Origin: an uncultured Oscillospiraceae bacterium
GTDB lineage: Bacteria; Bacillota; Clostridia; Oscillospirales; Ruminococcaceae
Length of the DNA stretch: 64,000 nucleotides
Assembly: GCA_900542145.1 (NCBI GenBank)
Contig: UQMF01000003.1
Coordinates: 62,001-126,000 of the forward strand
Direction of reading: 5' to 3'
The stretch's first letter is position 1. Each line of letters begins with the position of its first letter. A model generated the notes under the pieces. It saw nothing but the letters and a program-made list of their open reading frames with translations. It had not been told where the DNA came from and made no database searches. The translations under genes were made by a program, and so were the position numbers. Positions 17,058 to 25,088 of this stretch are shown piece after piece.

Positions 17058-17086
17058 TTGACATTTGTGCAGTATTGTGTTAGAAT
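17058..17086 (+). promoter_or_regulatory. Strong promoter for the ArsB/NhaD-type transporter
   Basis: TTGACA (17058-17063), exactly 17 bases, TAGAAT (17081-17086). Transcription should begin near 17093, at the base of a long hairpin. Confidence 0.85.
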
Positions 17087-17093
17087 GATGGGG

Positions 17094-17160
17094 CACATAA
17101 AAAATCGACTCTCCCGTGAGAAGTCCGCAGCGATGCGGTCCAGGGGAGATTTTCTATGTG
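17094..17160 (+). ncRNA. Structured 5' leader hairpin, candidate cis-regulatory RNA
   Basis: A three-tier hairpin begins at the predicted transcript start. The outer helix pairs 17094-17104 with 17150-17160 (11 pairs, one mismatch). The middle helix pairs TCTCCC (17110-17115) with GGGAGA (17144-17149), with a 5-base bulge TCGAC between the two. An asymmetric internal loop leads to CCGCA/TGCGG closed by a GCGA tetraloop (17125-17138). About 55 bases remain before the ATG, including a second small hairpin with AAAGCGC/GCGCTTT arms. No known riboswitch consensus was recognised. Confidence 0.5.
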
Positions 17161-17215
17161 GAGGAGAAAAACAAAGCGCAGGAAAACAGAGCGCTTTACG
17201 AACGGAGGTAACTCA

Positions 17216-18754
17216 ATGCTAATAGCAACAACGCTTGCTGCTGTCGTATTCATCGTCATGTTCATCATGTCGGCGATGGACAAGCTGACACGTCATGCTG
17301 CGATGGGAATGAGTGCAGTCGGAACGGTCCTGCTGGTATTCGGCATATTCACCGGCATCAGCGGCGATGACACCGGGCTGCTCGCAAAAATCGTTGCAGT
17401 GCTGATTTTCGTGGTGATGTTCGTGCTGATCATCATGGACAAGATAGAGCGTCACATAGTGACCCTCTGCTGCGGACTTGCGACCCTTGTCCTGGTGTTC
17501 GGAATCTGCATGAAGGATATGAATGCCATCTGGCAGACGCTCAACATCGGCAACATATTCACCCAGGGCTTCTGGTACGGGGCTTCTGAGGAAAGCTCTT
17601 CCGGTATCAACTGGGCGACTATCATTTTCATTGCAGGCATGATGATAATGGTAGAGGGCATGGCAAAGGCAGGCTTCTTCAGATGGCTGTGTATGACACT
17701 TGCAAAACTGGTAAAGTATAAAGTCGTTCCGCTGTTCATCACATTCATGCTGATGTCTGCGGTGCTGTCTATGTTCATCGACAGTATCACTGTTATTCTC
17801 TTCCTTGCAGCAGTAACAGTTGAGCTGGCTCAGCTGCTTAAGTTCGACCCGATACCCATGATTCTTTCCGAGATATTCTGTGCAAATCTCGGCGGCTCGG
17901 CAACAATGTGCGGCGATCCGCCAAACATTATTGTAGGAACCTCCCTTGGTTATTCTTTCGCAGACTTCCTTACAAACACCGGCGTGATCGCTGCGATCGC
18001 TCTCGTGTTCGTTGTTATCTACTTCTTCATTATTTTCCGCAAGGAGCTGAAGGAAGCCGGAAAGAACCAGATTGATACATCAACTATCCCTGCTCCCCGT
18101 GAGGCAATAACTGACAAGCGCAGCTTCATCATCAGCGTTGTTATTTTCATGGTGGCTGTTGTGCTGCTCGTTACTCACGCGCAGACCGGACTTACAGTAG
18201 CTTTCATCGGCGGTGTTATCGCCCTTGCAACGCTCATCACCTCCGGTAAGAGCGCTCTTGAACTGCTCAAGAAGGTGGACTACAAGACCCTGCTGTTCTT
18301 CGTCGGACTTTTCATCGTTGTCGGCGGACTTGAGCAGACCGGAATCCTCGAGATCGTTGCAAACTTCATTCAGACCATAAGCGGCGGTAATGTTATTCTG
18401 GTTGTTATCATCATCATCTGGCTGTCTGCTATCGCAAGCTCCGTTGTTGATAATATCCCGTTTGCAGCCACAATGGTTCCCATCATCAAGGATCTCGCCT
18501 CCGCGACTGGCGCATTGGATCCTGCATATCTTTCAGTGCTCGCATGGTCCCTGTCCCTGGGTACCGACATCGGCGGAAGCGCGACACCGATCGGTGCTTC
18601 TGCCAACGTAGTCGGAACTTCCGTTGCTGCAAAGCACGGTCACCCGATCAGCTGGGGCAAGTACCTCAAGGCGTGCGTACCTGCGACTGTGATCGTTCTC
18701 GCAATCTGCACAGTGATGATCTTTGTCAGATACAGCGCTGAGCTTGGACTCTGA
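17216..18754 (+). CDS. ArsB/NhaD-type (SLC13/ion transporter superfamily) permease
   Basis: The protein has 512 residues and about 12 membrane helices. The two halves carry the paired re-entrant signatures of the family: GGSATMCGDPPNIIVG in the first and GTDIGGSATPIGASANVVGT in the second. Members exchange Na+/H+, export arsenite or move dicarboxylates; the substrate here is uncertain. The ATG at 17216 follows GGAGGT with ideal spacing. An in-frame ATG at 17156 would add a basic 20-residue leader but lies inside the hairpin. It is a single gene with a structured leader. Confidence 0.85.
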   Translation: MLIATTLAAVVFIVMFIMSAMDKLTRHAAMGMSAVGTVLLVFGIFTGISGDDTGLLAKIVAVLIFVVMFVLIIMDKIERHIVTLCCGLATLVLVFGICMKDMNAIWQTLNIGNIFTQGFWYGASEESSSGINWATIIFIAGMMIMVEGMAKAGFFRWLCMTLAKLVKYKVVPLFITFMLMSAVLSMFIDSITVILFLAAVTVELAQLLKFDPIPMILSEIFCANLGGSATMCGDPPNIIVGTSLGYSFADFLTNTGVIAAIALVFVVIYFFIIFRKELKEAGKNQIDTSTIPAPREAITDKRSFIISVVIFMVAVVLLVTHAQTGLTVAFIGGVIALATLITSGKSALELLKKVDYKTLLFFVGLFIVVGGLEQTGILEIVANFIQTISGGNVILVVIIIIWLSAIASSVVDNIPFAATMVPIIKDLASATGALDPAYLSVLAWSLSLGTDIGGSATPIGASANVVGTSVAAKHGHPISWGKYLKACVPATVIVLAICTVMIFVRYSAELGL

Positions 18755-18782
18755 CCTTCTGACACAGGCACAGTTCGGCTGA

Positions 18783-18822
18783 GTATCCGGAACTCCGCTT
18801 TTAGGTGGGGTTCCGGGAATAC
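18783..18822 (+). terminator. Hairpin terminator after the permease
   Basis: AGTATCCGGAAC near 18783 pairs with GTTCCGGGAATACT ending at 18822 (one bulge). The T-rich stretch afterwards is weak, so termination may be partial. Confidence 0.6.
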
Positions 18823-18892
18823 TACCTGTTCGTTATTTTGCTCAAATATTGTATATTAATGTCACTTTCTTGAAAAAATTAACGGACAAATA

Positions 18893-18921
18893 TTGCAATC
18901 AGACGAGATTTGTGCTAAAAT
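18893..18921 (+). promoter_or_regulatory. Promoter for the cytidylate kinase-like gene
   Basis: TTGCAA (18893-18898), 17-base spacer, TAAAAT (18916-18921). Confidence 0.7.
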
Positions 18922-18971
18922 TAAAGATAGAGAAAAAGGGCATTGCCCAATATATAAAGGAGGTCATTCCC

Positions 18972-19565
18972 ATGGAAAAGCAGATCATTATCTCTGTAGG
19001 ACGCGAATTCGGAAGCGGTGGACACATCGTAGCCGCAAATCTTGCCAAGCATTTCGGACTTCCTCTGCTGGACAGCAATATTCTTGCGGACATAGCGAAG
19101 CAGAACAACACAAGCGAGGATTATCTCCGCAAATACGATGAGAGCGCGAGGAACTATCTTTTTTCAAGGTCTGTCAACGGATTCAGCAACTCTCCTGAGG
19201 AGATCGTTGCGCAGATGCAGTTCGACTACATCAAGAAAAAGGGTGACGCCGGTGAGAGCTTCGTCGTGATCGGCAGATGCGCGGACTGGGTGCTGCGTGA
19301 GAATCCTGCGCTGGTGCGTATATTCATTCTCGGCGACATGGATTCCAAGATTCAGCACACGGCAGAACGCGAGAATATTTCCCCGGAAAAGGCTAAGAAC
19401 CGACTTGAACAGGCAGACAAGCGCCGCAAGTATTTCCACAACACCCACAGTGATAACAAGTGGGGCGATTCCAGAAGCTACGATATCACCGTCAACTCCT
19501 CCAAACTGGGGCTGGACGCGACAACCGAGCTGCTGGTGAAGTACATAGAACTGAACTGCAAATAA
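18972..19565 (+). CDS. Cytidylate kinase-like family protein
   Basis: The protein has 197 residues. It opens with IIISVGREFGSGGHIVAANL, the modified P-loop of the cytidylate kinase-like family (PF13189). LPLLDSNIL, SFVVIGRCADWVL and VRIFILGDMDSKIQ follow, then a helical lid region rich in Glu/Lys/Arg with RRKYFHNTHSDNKWGD. It is shorter than, and distinct from, canonical Cmk. The nucleotide substrate is not known for this family. The start at 18972 follows AAAGGAGG; the frame extends further upstream but without a ribosome site. Confidence 0.85.
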   Translation: MEKQIIISVGREFGSGGHIVAANLAKHFGLPLLDSNILADIAKQNNTSEDYLRKYDESARNYLFSRSVNGFSNSPEEIVAQMQFDYIKKKGDAGESFVVIGRCADWVLRENPALVRIFILGDMDSKIQHTAERENISPEKAKNRLEQADKRRKYFHNTHSDNKWGDSRSYDITVNSSKLGLDATTELLVKYIELNCK

Positions 19566-19566
19566 A

Positions 19567-19600
19567 AAAAGGCCACCGGCTTTCTGGCGGTGGTCTTTTA
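19567..19600 (+). terminator. Terminator
   Basis: AAAGGCCACCG pairs with CGGTGGTCTTT, followed by TTTA. Confidence 0.75.
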
Positions 19601-19614
19601 TATAAGAATTTGTC

Positions 19615-19643
19615 TTGCATTTCTGAAGAAAGTGTGGTACAAT
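19615..19643 (+). promoter_or_regulatory. Promoter for the solute-binding lipoprotein
   Basis: TTGCAT (19615-19620), 17-base spacer, TACAAT (19638-19643). Confidence 0.75.
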
Positions 19644-19692
19644 ATTTAAGACACACTTCGCGTATTGTGTATGCAAGCTATCAGGAGGAAAT

Positions 19693-21192
19693 ATGAAACT
19701 GACAAAAAAAATCACCAGCTGTATCCTGCTTGCAGCAATGATGACAGCAATCACAGCGTGCGATTCTGAGGATCCTATCGGTTCCGGAAATGCTTCCGCA
19801 CCGACCAACGGACCCAGCGCGACCACTTCCGCCACGACAGTGGTCACCACTGACCCTGACGAAAATGCCGCCACCGATGCCGGCGTAAAGGAAATAGGAA
19901 CCACCGCATACACCCCGGACGGAAACAGCGGAAAGATCGTGTGGCTGGGTTACTACGATCTCCAGACTGACGGAAGCGCCTCCGAGCAGTACAAGATTTT
20001 CACCAGCGAACTTTACGGCGGCTCCATAGATTATGTGCAGACCACCAGCGGCTCCGCTTATTTTGAGAAGCTGGCTACCATGATATCTTCCGACGATTCC
20101 CCCGACATCGTAAGATACGAGTGGCGTTCATTCCCCACCGGCATGAGCAAGAACATGTACGAATCCCTGGATAACGACATTGCCCTTGACGATCCGTTGT
20201 GGTCCGGAATGAAGAACATCGCGGAGAACTTCACATACAAGGGAGTTCACTACTATTATCCTTACCGCATAACCACGAACTTCGCGCTGAACTACAATAA
20301 GAAGTCTATTGAGGAGTATGCTCTCGACGATCCCTACGACCTCTACATGAACAACAACTGGACCTGGGATACCTTCAAGAAGCTGCTCATCGACTGGTGT
20401 AATGCAGACGAGAATCACATCGGATATGCCGGCGAGGGCGGAATGAGCTTCATCGCCACCACCGGAACCTCCCTTGTAAAGGTACAGCCGGACGGCTCTG
20501 TAAAGAACAACATCGGCGACGTAAATGTTACCCGTGCGATGGATTTCTGCGCAGACCTCTACAGAAACGGACTCACACACCAGGGTGAGCTTGGTGACTG
20601 GGTATCTCCGCAGCTGTGGGCTGACAACTCCGACCGCGTCCTCTTCCTGGGAATGAATCCCGAGTGGACTTACGGCGCGGCAGCTGCTCAGGTGCAGAAC
20701 AAGTCCGGCGTTGAGGACGATATCTGCAACACCGTGTCTGACTTCGCCTTTGTTCCGTTCCCGAGAGATCCGCAGTCCGATGAATACAGCATTGCCTACG
20801 ACACCTTCGGCTACCTTGTGGCAAAGGGGGCAAAGAACAAGAAGGGCGCCGTTGACTGGATAAACCTCAACCGCGTATACGAAACTGACGAGAACATCAT
20901 CGCCAACAAGAAGAAGGAAGCCGTATCTCCCGAGCCGGTCTATTACACCGAGGGCAAGTACGCAGGCTACCAGAAGTGGGCGCTTGTCTGGGACGAGAAG
21001 CAGTACGACCTCTGGCAGGATATGATGGACCCCACCAAGTTCAGCTTCACCTTCGACGACTGCTGGGGATTCTCTGACGACCTCACCACCATCTGCAACA
21101 AAATACTCTTCGACCCGATGTTCCACGGTGATTCCTTCACCCAGCTCAGCCAGGAGTATTCGCCTGTAATTGATTCTATAATCAGTCAGTAA
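19693..21192 (+). CDS. Extracellular solute-binding lipoprotein (family 1, sugar type)
   Basis: The protein has 499 residues. The signal peptide ends at an AITAC lipobox (Cys near residue 23), then a Thr/Ser/Ala-rich linker to about residue 70. The mature domain has family 1 features: the first strand KIVWLGYYDLQ, YFEKLATMISSDDSPDIV, a DTFKKLLIDW helix, the GMNPEWTYG hinge and FVPFPRDPQSDEYSI. Such proteins bind oligosaccharides for ABC importers. No permease or ATPase gene is adjacent and it has its own promoter and terminator, so it must share a transporter encoded elsewhere or act alone. Confidence 0.85.
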   Translation: MKLTKKITSCILLAAMMTAITACDSEDPIGSGNASAPTNGPSATTSATTVVTTDPDENAATDAGVKEIGTTAYTPDGNSGKIVWLGYYDLQTDGSASEQYKIFTSELYGGSIDYVQTTSGSAYFEKLATMISSDDSPDIVRYEWRSFPTGMSKNMYESLDNDIALDDPLWSGMKNIAENFTYKGVHYYYPYRITTNFALNYNKKSIEEYALDDPYDLYMNNNWTWDTFKKLLIDWCNADENHIGYAGEGGMSFIATTGTSLVKVQPDGSVKNNIGDVNVTRAMDFCADLYRNGLTHQGELGDWVSPQLWADNSDRVLFLGMNPEWTYGAAAAQVQNKSGVEDDICNTVSDFAFVPFPRDPQSDEYSIAYDTFGYLVAKGAKNKKGAVDWINLNRVYETDENIIANKKKEAVSPEPVYYTEGKYAGYQKWALVWDEKQYDLWQDMMDPTKFSFTFDDCWGFSDDLTTICNKILFDPMFHGDSFTQLSQEYSPVIDSIISQ

Positions 21193-21201
21193 ACTGAACC
21201 G

Positions 21202-21229
21202 CCGGGGCTTACACAGCCCCGGTTTTTTT
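21202..21229 (+). terminator. Terminator
   Basis: CCGGGGCT (21202-21209) and AGCCCCGG (21215-21222), then seven T. The same arms recur after carB at 30269. Confidence 0.9.
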
Positions 21230-21290
21230 ATGCCTGAAATTCCCGGAAATATTCCGTTATACTGCGCGCAAACTAATCCGGGGTGATGTC

Positions 21291-21656
21291 ATGAAACGTT
21301 TTTTTGAGGGAATGCTGTGCGGATTCCTTAACGGATTTTTCGGCAGCGGAGGGGGAGTTGCCGCAGTACCCGTCCTGGAGCATGAACAGCGTGGGGCAGG
21401 GAATACCCCGGCGGAGTCCGTGCGGCGCGCCCACGCGAATTCCGTCGCAGTGATTTTTGTGCTGAGCGCCGTCGCGGCGGTTTCGTATTTCTTTTCCGGC
21501 GGCATAGATTTCGGTGCGGCATGGGGATACATTCCCTGGGGTGCGGCAGGCGCGGCAGCCGGAGCGGTGTTCCTCCGGAAGATACGCGCAGCGTGGCTCC
21601 AGCGGATTTTCGGAGTGCTGATATGCGCGGCGGCGGTGAGGGGGCTGTTCTCATGA
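21291..21656 (+). CDS. TauE/SafE family half-protein 1
   Basis: The 121-residue membrane protein corresponds to the N-terminal half of TauE/SafE permeases. The signature GFLNGFFGSGGGVAAVPVL is at residues 11-29 and is followed by two or three further helices. Full-length members are about 250 residues and export sulfite or organosulfonates. The stop overlaps the start of the second half by 4 bases (ATGA), so the two are translated together, presumably forming a heterodimer. Confidence 0.75.
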   Translation: MKRFFEGMLCGFLNGFFGSGGGVAAVPVLEHEQRGAGNTPAESVRRAHANSVAVIFVLSAVAAVSYFFSGGIDFGAAWGYIPWGAAGAAAGAVFLRKIRAAWLQRIFGVLICAAAVRGLFS

Positions 21657-22030
21657 TGAATGCGGTTGTGGGATTGCTGACCGGGATCATTGCTTCCATG
21701 GGGCTTGGCGGCGGATTCGTGCTTTTGATATGGCTGACTATGTTTCAGGACATGCCGCAGCGCGCCGCCCAGGGAATCAACCTGTTGTTTTTCCTGCCGA
21801 TAGCGCTGGTTTCCGTTGTAATGCACGCCCGTGCCGGGTTGATCGACAAAAGGCTGGTATGGAGCCTTATCCCCGGCGGAATCCTCGGTGCTGTCCTTGG
21901 AACTATCGGCTCCCAGGCGGTGGGAAATGAACTGCTTCGGAAGTTGTACGCGCTTTTCCTGCTGGCGTTCGGACTGCGCGAGATTTTCCGGAAAGCGCCG
22001 TCGGATACAAAAAAGGAGCCCCGGAGCTGA
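21653..22030 (+). CDS. TauE/SafE family half-protein 2
   Basis: The 125-residue membrane protein repeats the family signature as GLLTGIIASMGLGGGFVLLI near the start, followed by PQRAAQGINLLFFLPIALVS, typical of the C-terminal half. The start at 21653 overlaps the stop of half 1. The frames differ, but both halves begin at their own signature and are otherwise intact. This is therefore probably a stable split pair and not a frameshift. Confidence 0.75.
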   Translation: MMNAVVGLLTGIIASMGLGGGFVLLIWLTMFQDMPQRAAQGINLLFFLPIALVSVVMHARAGLIDKRLVWSLIPGGILGAVLGTIGSQAVGNELLRKLYALFLLAFGLREIFRKAPSDTKKEPRS

Positions 22031-22043
22031 CAGCCGGGGTTCC
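22010..22043 (-). terminator. Terminator for the FN3 gene
   Basis: On the - strand GGAACCCCGG (22034-22043) and CCGGGGCTCC (22015-22024) are followed by a run of T. The hairpin lies within the last codons and just past the stop of the convergent TauE half 2. Confidence 0.75.
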
Positions 22044-22050
22044 GTGGTAT

Positions 22051-23145
22051 TTATCTGAGCCCGGAGCAAACAGTGTTCAGAACATCAGTGTCGCACTTTA
22101 TCATCGTAGCCTGCTTGTAGAAGTCCGTGATGTCGTCCTCGGAGCTGAACGAGGTCATCTTTTCGAGCTTCTTGCAGTCCTGTATTCCGTAGTACGCATA
22201 CAGCGCGGCGGAGGATTCCTGGGAATTCCCGATGTATATTCCGCCGTCGGAGGTGTAGTTCCCGGTGTTGAAGGAGATCTCGCCCCTGCCGGAAAGTATT
22301 TTGTACATCTTTGTCAGGTAATCCCGGGCTTCTGCGGCGTAGTACAGCGCGTTGCTTCCGTCACTGGAGGAGTGGGATTTCTCAAACTTGCACGCGTAGT
22401 CATACGCGAGGGCGCCTGCGGATTTTGCCACCTTAGCGTAATTTCGCAGATCGGTGAAATCCTGCGAAGTCCAGGCATAGGCGGTTGTAGTCGTAGCGGA
22501 AACCGCGTCGCTCATTTTCTGCTCCTTGCCGCCGGAAATTGCGCATACCTTGAATTTATAGGTGGTCGCGGAGGACAGCCCGGAAATTATGCACATTGTG
22601 CCGTTCCTGTCGTCGTATTTCTTGTACTGTCCGGAGCTGTTCATCTTGTAGATACGGTACTTGTCGGCGCCCTTCACGCTTTTCCATGTCAGGTAAACGC
22701 AGCCGGTGGACGTGGTTTCTACCTTGACAGTCGGAGCGCTGAGCGTTCCCTTTTTAGTGGTCGCCGTAATCTCGCCGGACATAGTCTGTCTGGTGGATTT
22801 GCCGTCCTTTTTGACGATCGCGCACACCTTGAACCGGTAGGTCGTTCCGGGGTCCAGCTTGCCCACCTTACAGGAGGTTGTGGTCACTGTCCTATACTTG
22901 ACGAACTTCTTTTTTTTGGTGTTGTATTTGTATACTTCATATCCGTCAGCGCCGCTGACTTTCTTCCAGCTGAGGGTAATGCTGCTGTTAGTCGTGGAGC
23001 TTGCCTTGATGTTGGAAGGCGCCTCGAGCTTCTTTGCGGCGAATTCCCGGGACACCGAGTATTCCTCTGCGAATGTCTGTGCAGGCACCGCGGAAAATGT
23101 GAGTACTGCCGCGGTCATCGCTGCGACGATCTGTTTACGATTCAT
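22051..23145 (-). CDS. Secreted protein with two fibronectin type III domains
   Basis: The protein has 364 residues with a signal peptide cleaved near residue 26 (QTFA-EE). Two FN3 domains are visible: about 42-131 (ITLSWKKVSGADGYEVYKY, LDPGTTYRFKVCAI) and about 136-220 (VYLTWKSVKGADKYRIYKM, LSSATTYKFKVCAI). The last ~140 residues are a helical domain with no family recognised. There is no LPxTG or dockerin, so it is probably released. FN3 pairs of this type are common in secreted Ruminococcus proteins. The start follows AAGGAGG. Confidence 0.82.
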   Translation of the reverse strand: MNRKQIVAAMTAAVLTFSAVPAQTFAEEYSVSREFAAKKLEAPSNIKASSTTNSSITLSWKKVSGADGYEVYKYNTKKKKFVKYRTVTTTSCKVGKLDPGTTYRFKVCAIVKKDGKSTRQTMSGEITATTKKGTLSAPTVKVETTSTGCVYLTWKSVKGADKYRIYKMNSSGQYKKYDDRNGTMCIISGLSSATTYKFKVCAISGGKEQKMSDAVSATTTTAYAWTSQDFTDLRNYAKVAKSAGALAYDYACKFEKSHSSSDGSNALYYAAEARDYLTKMYKILSGRGEISFNTGNYTSDGGIYIGNSQESSAALYAYYGIQDCKKLEKMTSFSSEDDITDFYKQATMIKCDTDVLNTVCSGLR

Positions 23146-23177
23146 GCTGAATCCTCCTTGAATTTGATGATATGAAA

Positions 23178-23205
23178 ATTATACTCAGAAACAGAGAAAT
23201 TTCAA
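23178..23205 (-). promoter_or_regulatory. Promoter for the FN3 gene
   Basis: On the - strand: TTGAAA (23200-23205), 16-base spacer, TATAAT (23178-23183). Confidence 0.7.
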
Positions 23206-23265
23206 GCGTAAACTGATTCGCCGGCGACCCACATAAAATAAATGCACACAATTGACGGATAATGC

Positions 23266-23300
23266 GAAAAATCCCGGTATCAGCGAACCGATACCGGGAT
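23266..23300 (-). terminator. Terminator after rplL
   Basis: Perfect arms ATCCCGGTATC (23271-23281) and GATACCGGGAT (23290-23300). On the - strand they are followed by TTTTT. Confidence 0.88.
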
Positions 23301-23332
23301 TGTGATTCAGTCAGACTGCAATCAAGTCAGAA

Positions 23333-23707
23333 TTACTTGAGCTCGATCTTAGCGCCAGCCTCTTCAAGCTTAGCCTTGATCTCCTCAGCCTCTGCCTTGG
23401 AAACGCCTTCCTTAAGAGCCTTAGGAGCAGCCTCAACGAGCTCCTTAGCTTCCTTCAGGCCAAGACCCATAACGTCCTTAACTGCCTTGATAACGCCCAT
23501 CTTTGCGTCACCGAAGGAAGCGAGGATTACGTCGAACTCGGTCTTCTCTTCAGCGGCAGCAGCGCCAGCGCCTGCAGCAGGAGCAGCAGCAACAGCAGCA
23601 GCGGAAACGCCGAACTCTTCCTCAAGTGCCTTTACCAGCTCGTTCAGTTCGAGAACGGAAAGAGCCTTAACTTCTTCGATCATAGCTAAAATCTTCTCAG
23701 ATGCCAT
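23333..23707 (-). CDS. rplL: 50S ribosomal protein L7/L12
   Basis: The protein has 124 residues. It has the helical dimerisation domain (about 1-35), an Ala-rich hinge (about 40-55) and the globular domain with KTEFDVIL, KMGVIKAVKDVMGLGLKEAK and the closing EEAGAKIELK. L7/L12 forms the ribosomal stalk that recruits translational GTPases. The start at 23707 follows GGAGG by 8 bases. It lies downstream of rplJ, separated by ~100 bases, in the standard L10 operon order. rpoB does not follow here. Confidence 0.97.
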   Translation of the reverse strand: MASEKILAMIEEVKALSVLELNELVKALEEEFGVSAAAVAAAPAAGAGAAAAEEKTEFDVILASFGDAKMGVIKAVKDVMGLGLKEAKELVEAAPKALKEGVSKAEAEEIKAKLEEAGAKIELK

Positions 23708-23809
23708 TTTAGTGTCCTCCATAAATAAAATTTGTCATGCGTGGTTCACGCAGTAAGTTGGACCCCACAGAAGGCCGTCACGCGGACAGCTCCGGGGGAA
23801 GTTCCGCAA

Positions 23810-24319
23810 TTAAGCGGACTGCTCTTCGTTCTTCTTTGCGATCTCGTTGAGCGCGATAGCAACTCTCTGGATCGGAGACTGAAGCATGAATACGAGCTGA
23901 GAGAGCAGGGTGTCCTTGGACGGAAGCTTTGCGTAAGCCTCAACCTCTTCCTTGGAAATTACCTTGCCGTCAACAAAGCCGAGCTTGATAGCGAAAGTGC
24001 TGTCGGGAGCCTCGGTCTGCTTGAACAGAATCTTGGGGGCAATGATGATGTCCTCAGCGGTCAGAGCGATAGCAGTTGTGCCGGAAAGAGCGGGCTCAAG
24101 ACCCTCAATTCCTGCAACCTCAGCTGCACGCTTTAACAGTGTGTTCTTTACTACGAAGTACTCTACGCCGTTCTCACGCAGATCCTTACGGAGCTTTGTG
24201 TCGTCCTCAACGGAGATACCCTTGTAGTCAACGAGAACACCGCCGGCAGCCTTCTTGAGCTTTTCAGCTAAGTCAGCAACATAAGCCTGCTTCTGTTCGA
24301 GTACGCTTTTACTAGGCAT
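23810..24319 (-). CDS. rplJ: 50S ribosomal protein L10
   Basis: The protein has 169 residues. Family landmarks are VLVDYKGISVEDDTKLRKDL, YFVVKNTLLKRA, the GTTAIALT strand and a C-terminal helix (MLQSPIQRVAIAL) that binds L7/L12 dimers. It anchors the stalk to 23S rRNA and represses its own operon by binding the leader, which is present upstream. rplK and rplA are not adjacent. Confidence 0.97.
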   Translation of the reverse strand: MPSKSVLEQKQAYVADLAEKLKKAAGGVLVDYKGISVEDDTKLRKDLRENGVEYFVVKNTLLKRAAEVAGIEGLEPALSGTTAIALTAEDIIIAPKILFKQTEAPDSTFAIKLGFVDGKVISKEEVEAYAKLPSKDTLLSQLVFMLQSPIQRVAIALNEIAKKNEEQSA

Positions 24320-24344
24320 GTTAGTTCACTCCTTTACTAAATTT

Positions 24345-24488
24345 GCGCTGTTCAGTTCAAGGAGAGCAAGAAATAAAATAACCCCTCTGCTAAAGCACAG
24401 AAGGGAGTCGATTTCGATCTCATTCCCATTCCTCGGCAGGCGGACTAACCGTTAGAGCCTTTCGGCTGCCTGCTGTCTTTAGAACAGC
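24345..24488 (-). ncRNA. Ribosomal protein L10 leader
   Basis: The - strand leader between the promoter and rplJ carries the conserved L10 leader core: AAAGACAGCAGGCAGCC, a GAAA-capped turn, TAACGGTTAGTCCGCCTGCC and GAGGAATGGGAATGAG. A terminator-like hairpin (CCCTTCTGTGC/GCAGAGGGG, about 24380-24408) followed by TTATTTT provides attenuation. L10 or the L10-L12 complex binds such leaders to repress rplJL (established for the family). Confidence 0.9.
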
Positions 24489-24494
24489 ATATGT

Positions 24495-24523
24495 ATTATA
24501 CCACGTCAAAACCGATTTGTCAA
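24495..24523 (-). promoter_or_regulatory. Promoter for rplJL
   Basis: On the - strand: TTGACA (24518-24523), 17-base spacer, TATAAT (24495-24500), both consensus-perfect. Confidence 0.9.
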
Positions 24524-24541
24524 TAGCTTTTTCAAAAAAAC

Positions 24542-24570
24542 TTGACTTTTTTCAAAAATAGTACTATCAT
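24542..24570 (+). promoter_or_regulatory. Promoter for the ElaA-like gene, divergent from rplJL
   Basis: TTGACT (24542-24547), 17-base spacer, TATCAT (24565-24570). The predicted start of transcription (~24577) falls on the ribosome site, giving a leader of only about 12 bases. Confidence 0.65.
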
Positions 24571-24588
24571 ACATATGAGGTGATACGA

Positions 24589-25032
24589 TTGAAACAGTAC
24601 ATCAGGCGATTTGACGAGCTTTCGACAGCAGAACTGTATGAGATCCTGAAACTGCGCAATGCAGTGTTCATAGTGGAACAGAACTGCGCCTACCAGGATA
24701 TTGACGGACTTGACGAAACCGCATATCACATGTGGCTCGAGGACGAAAACGGCATTGCAGCTTATGTCAGACTGCTCCCTCCGGGAGTCCGGTTCGATGA
24801 TTCTGTAATCGGGCGCGTGATCGCAGTGCGCCGGAGAAGCGGAGTAGGCTCGCAGATAGTGCGCACGGCGCAGAGCGCAGTACGGGAGGTGTTTGGTACG
24901 GATTCCGTGACGATAGAAGCGCAGGTATATGCACGGGAGTTCTACGAAAAGCTCGGATTCGTGCAGCAGTCCGATGAGTTCGACGAGGACGGAATACCGC
25001 ATATTCTCATGAGATGGACCGCGAATAAATGA
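24589..25032 (+). CDS. ElaA-like GNAT acetyltransferase
   Basis: The protein has 147 residues. It shows the ElaA subfamily start, FDELSTAELYEILKLRNAVFIVEQNCAYQDIDGLDE, here split by family convention after the Glu-Gln-Asn-Cys motif. The acetyl-CoA loop IAVRRRSGVGSQIVRTA and the ending YEKLGFVQQSDEFDEDGIPH follow. The substrate is unknown. The TTG at 24589 is chosen because GAGG lies 8 bases upstream; a GTG at 24580 overlaps that site. Confidence 0.85.
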   Translation: MKQYIRRFDELSTAELYEILKLRNAVFIVEQNCAYQDIDGLDETAYHMWLEDENGIAAYVRLLPPGVRFDDSVIGRVIAVRRRSGVGSQIVRTAQSAVREVFGTDSVTIEAQVYAREFYEKLGFVQQSDEFDEDGIPHILMRWTANK

Positions 25033-25053
25033 TCAGACCGTTGTCTGATGTAC

Positions 25054-25082
25054 TTGACATCTTAAACATATTATGTTATAAT
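25054..25082 (+). promoter_or_regulatory. Consensus promoter upstream of leader RNA
   Basis: TTGACA (25054-25059), 17-base spacer, TATAAT (25077-25082). Both hexamers match consensus exactly. Confidence 0.88.
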
Positions 25083-25088
25083 AAAAAT

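Noticed and set aside
17156..17215. Upstream in-frame ATG extending the ArsB/NhaD-type permease by 20 residues
   Set aside because: It lies inside the 3' arm of the leader hairpin and would give a highly basic N-terminus, whereas the ATG at 17216 has a perfect GGAGGT site.
21291..22030. Frameshifted pseudogene of a single TauE/SafE permease
   Set aside because: Both halves have complete signatures, their own starts and an ATGA overlap typical of coupled genes.
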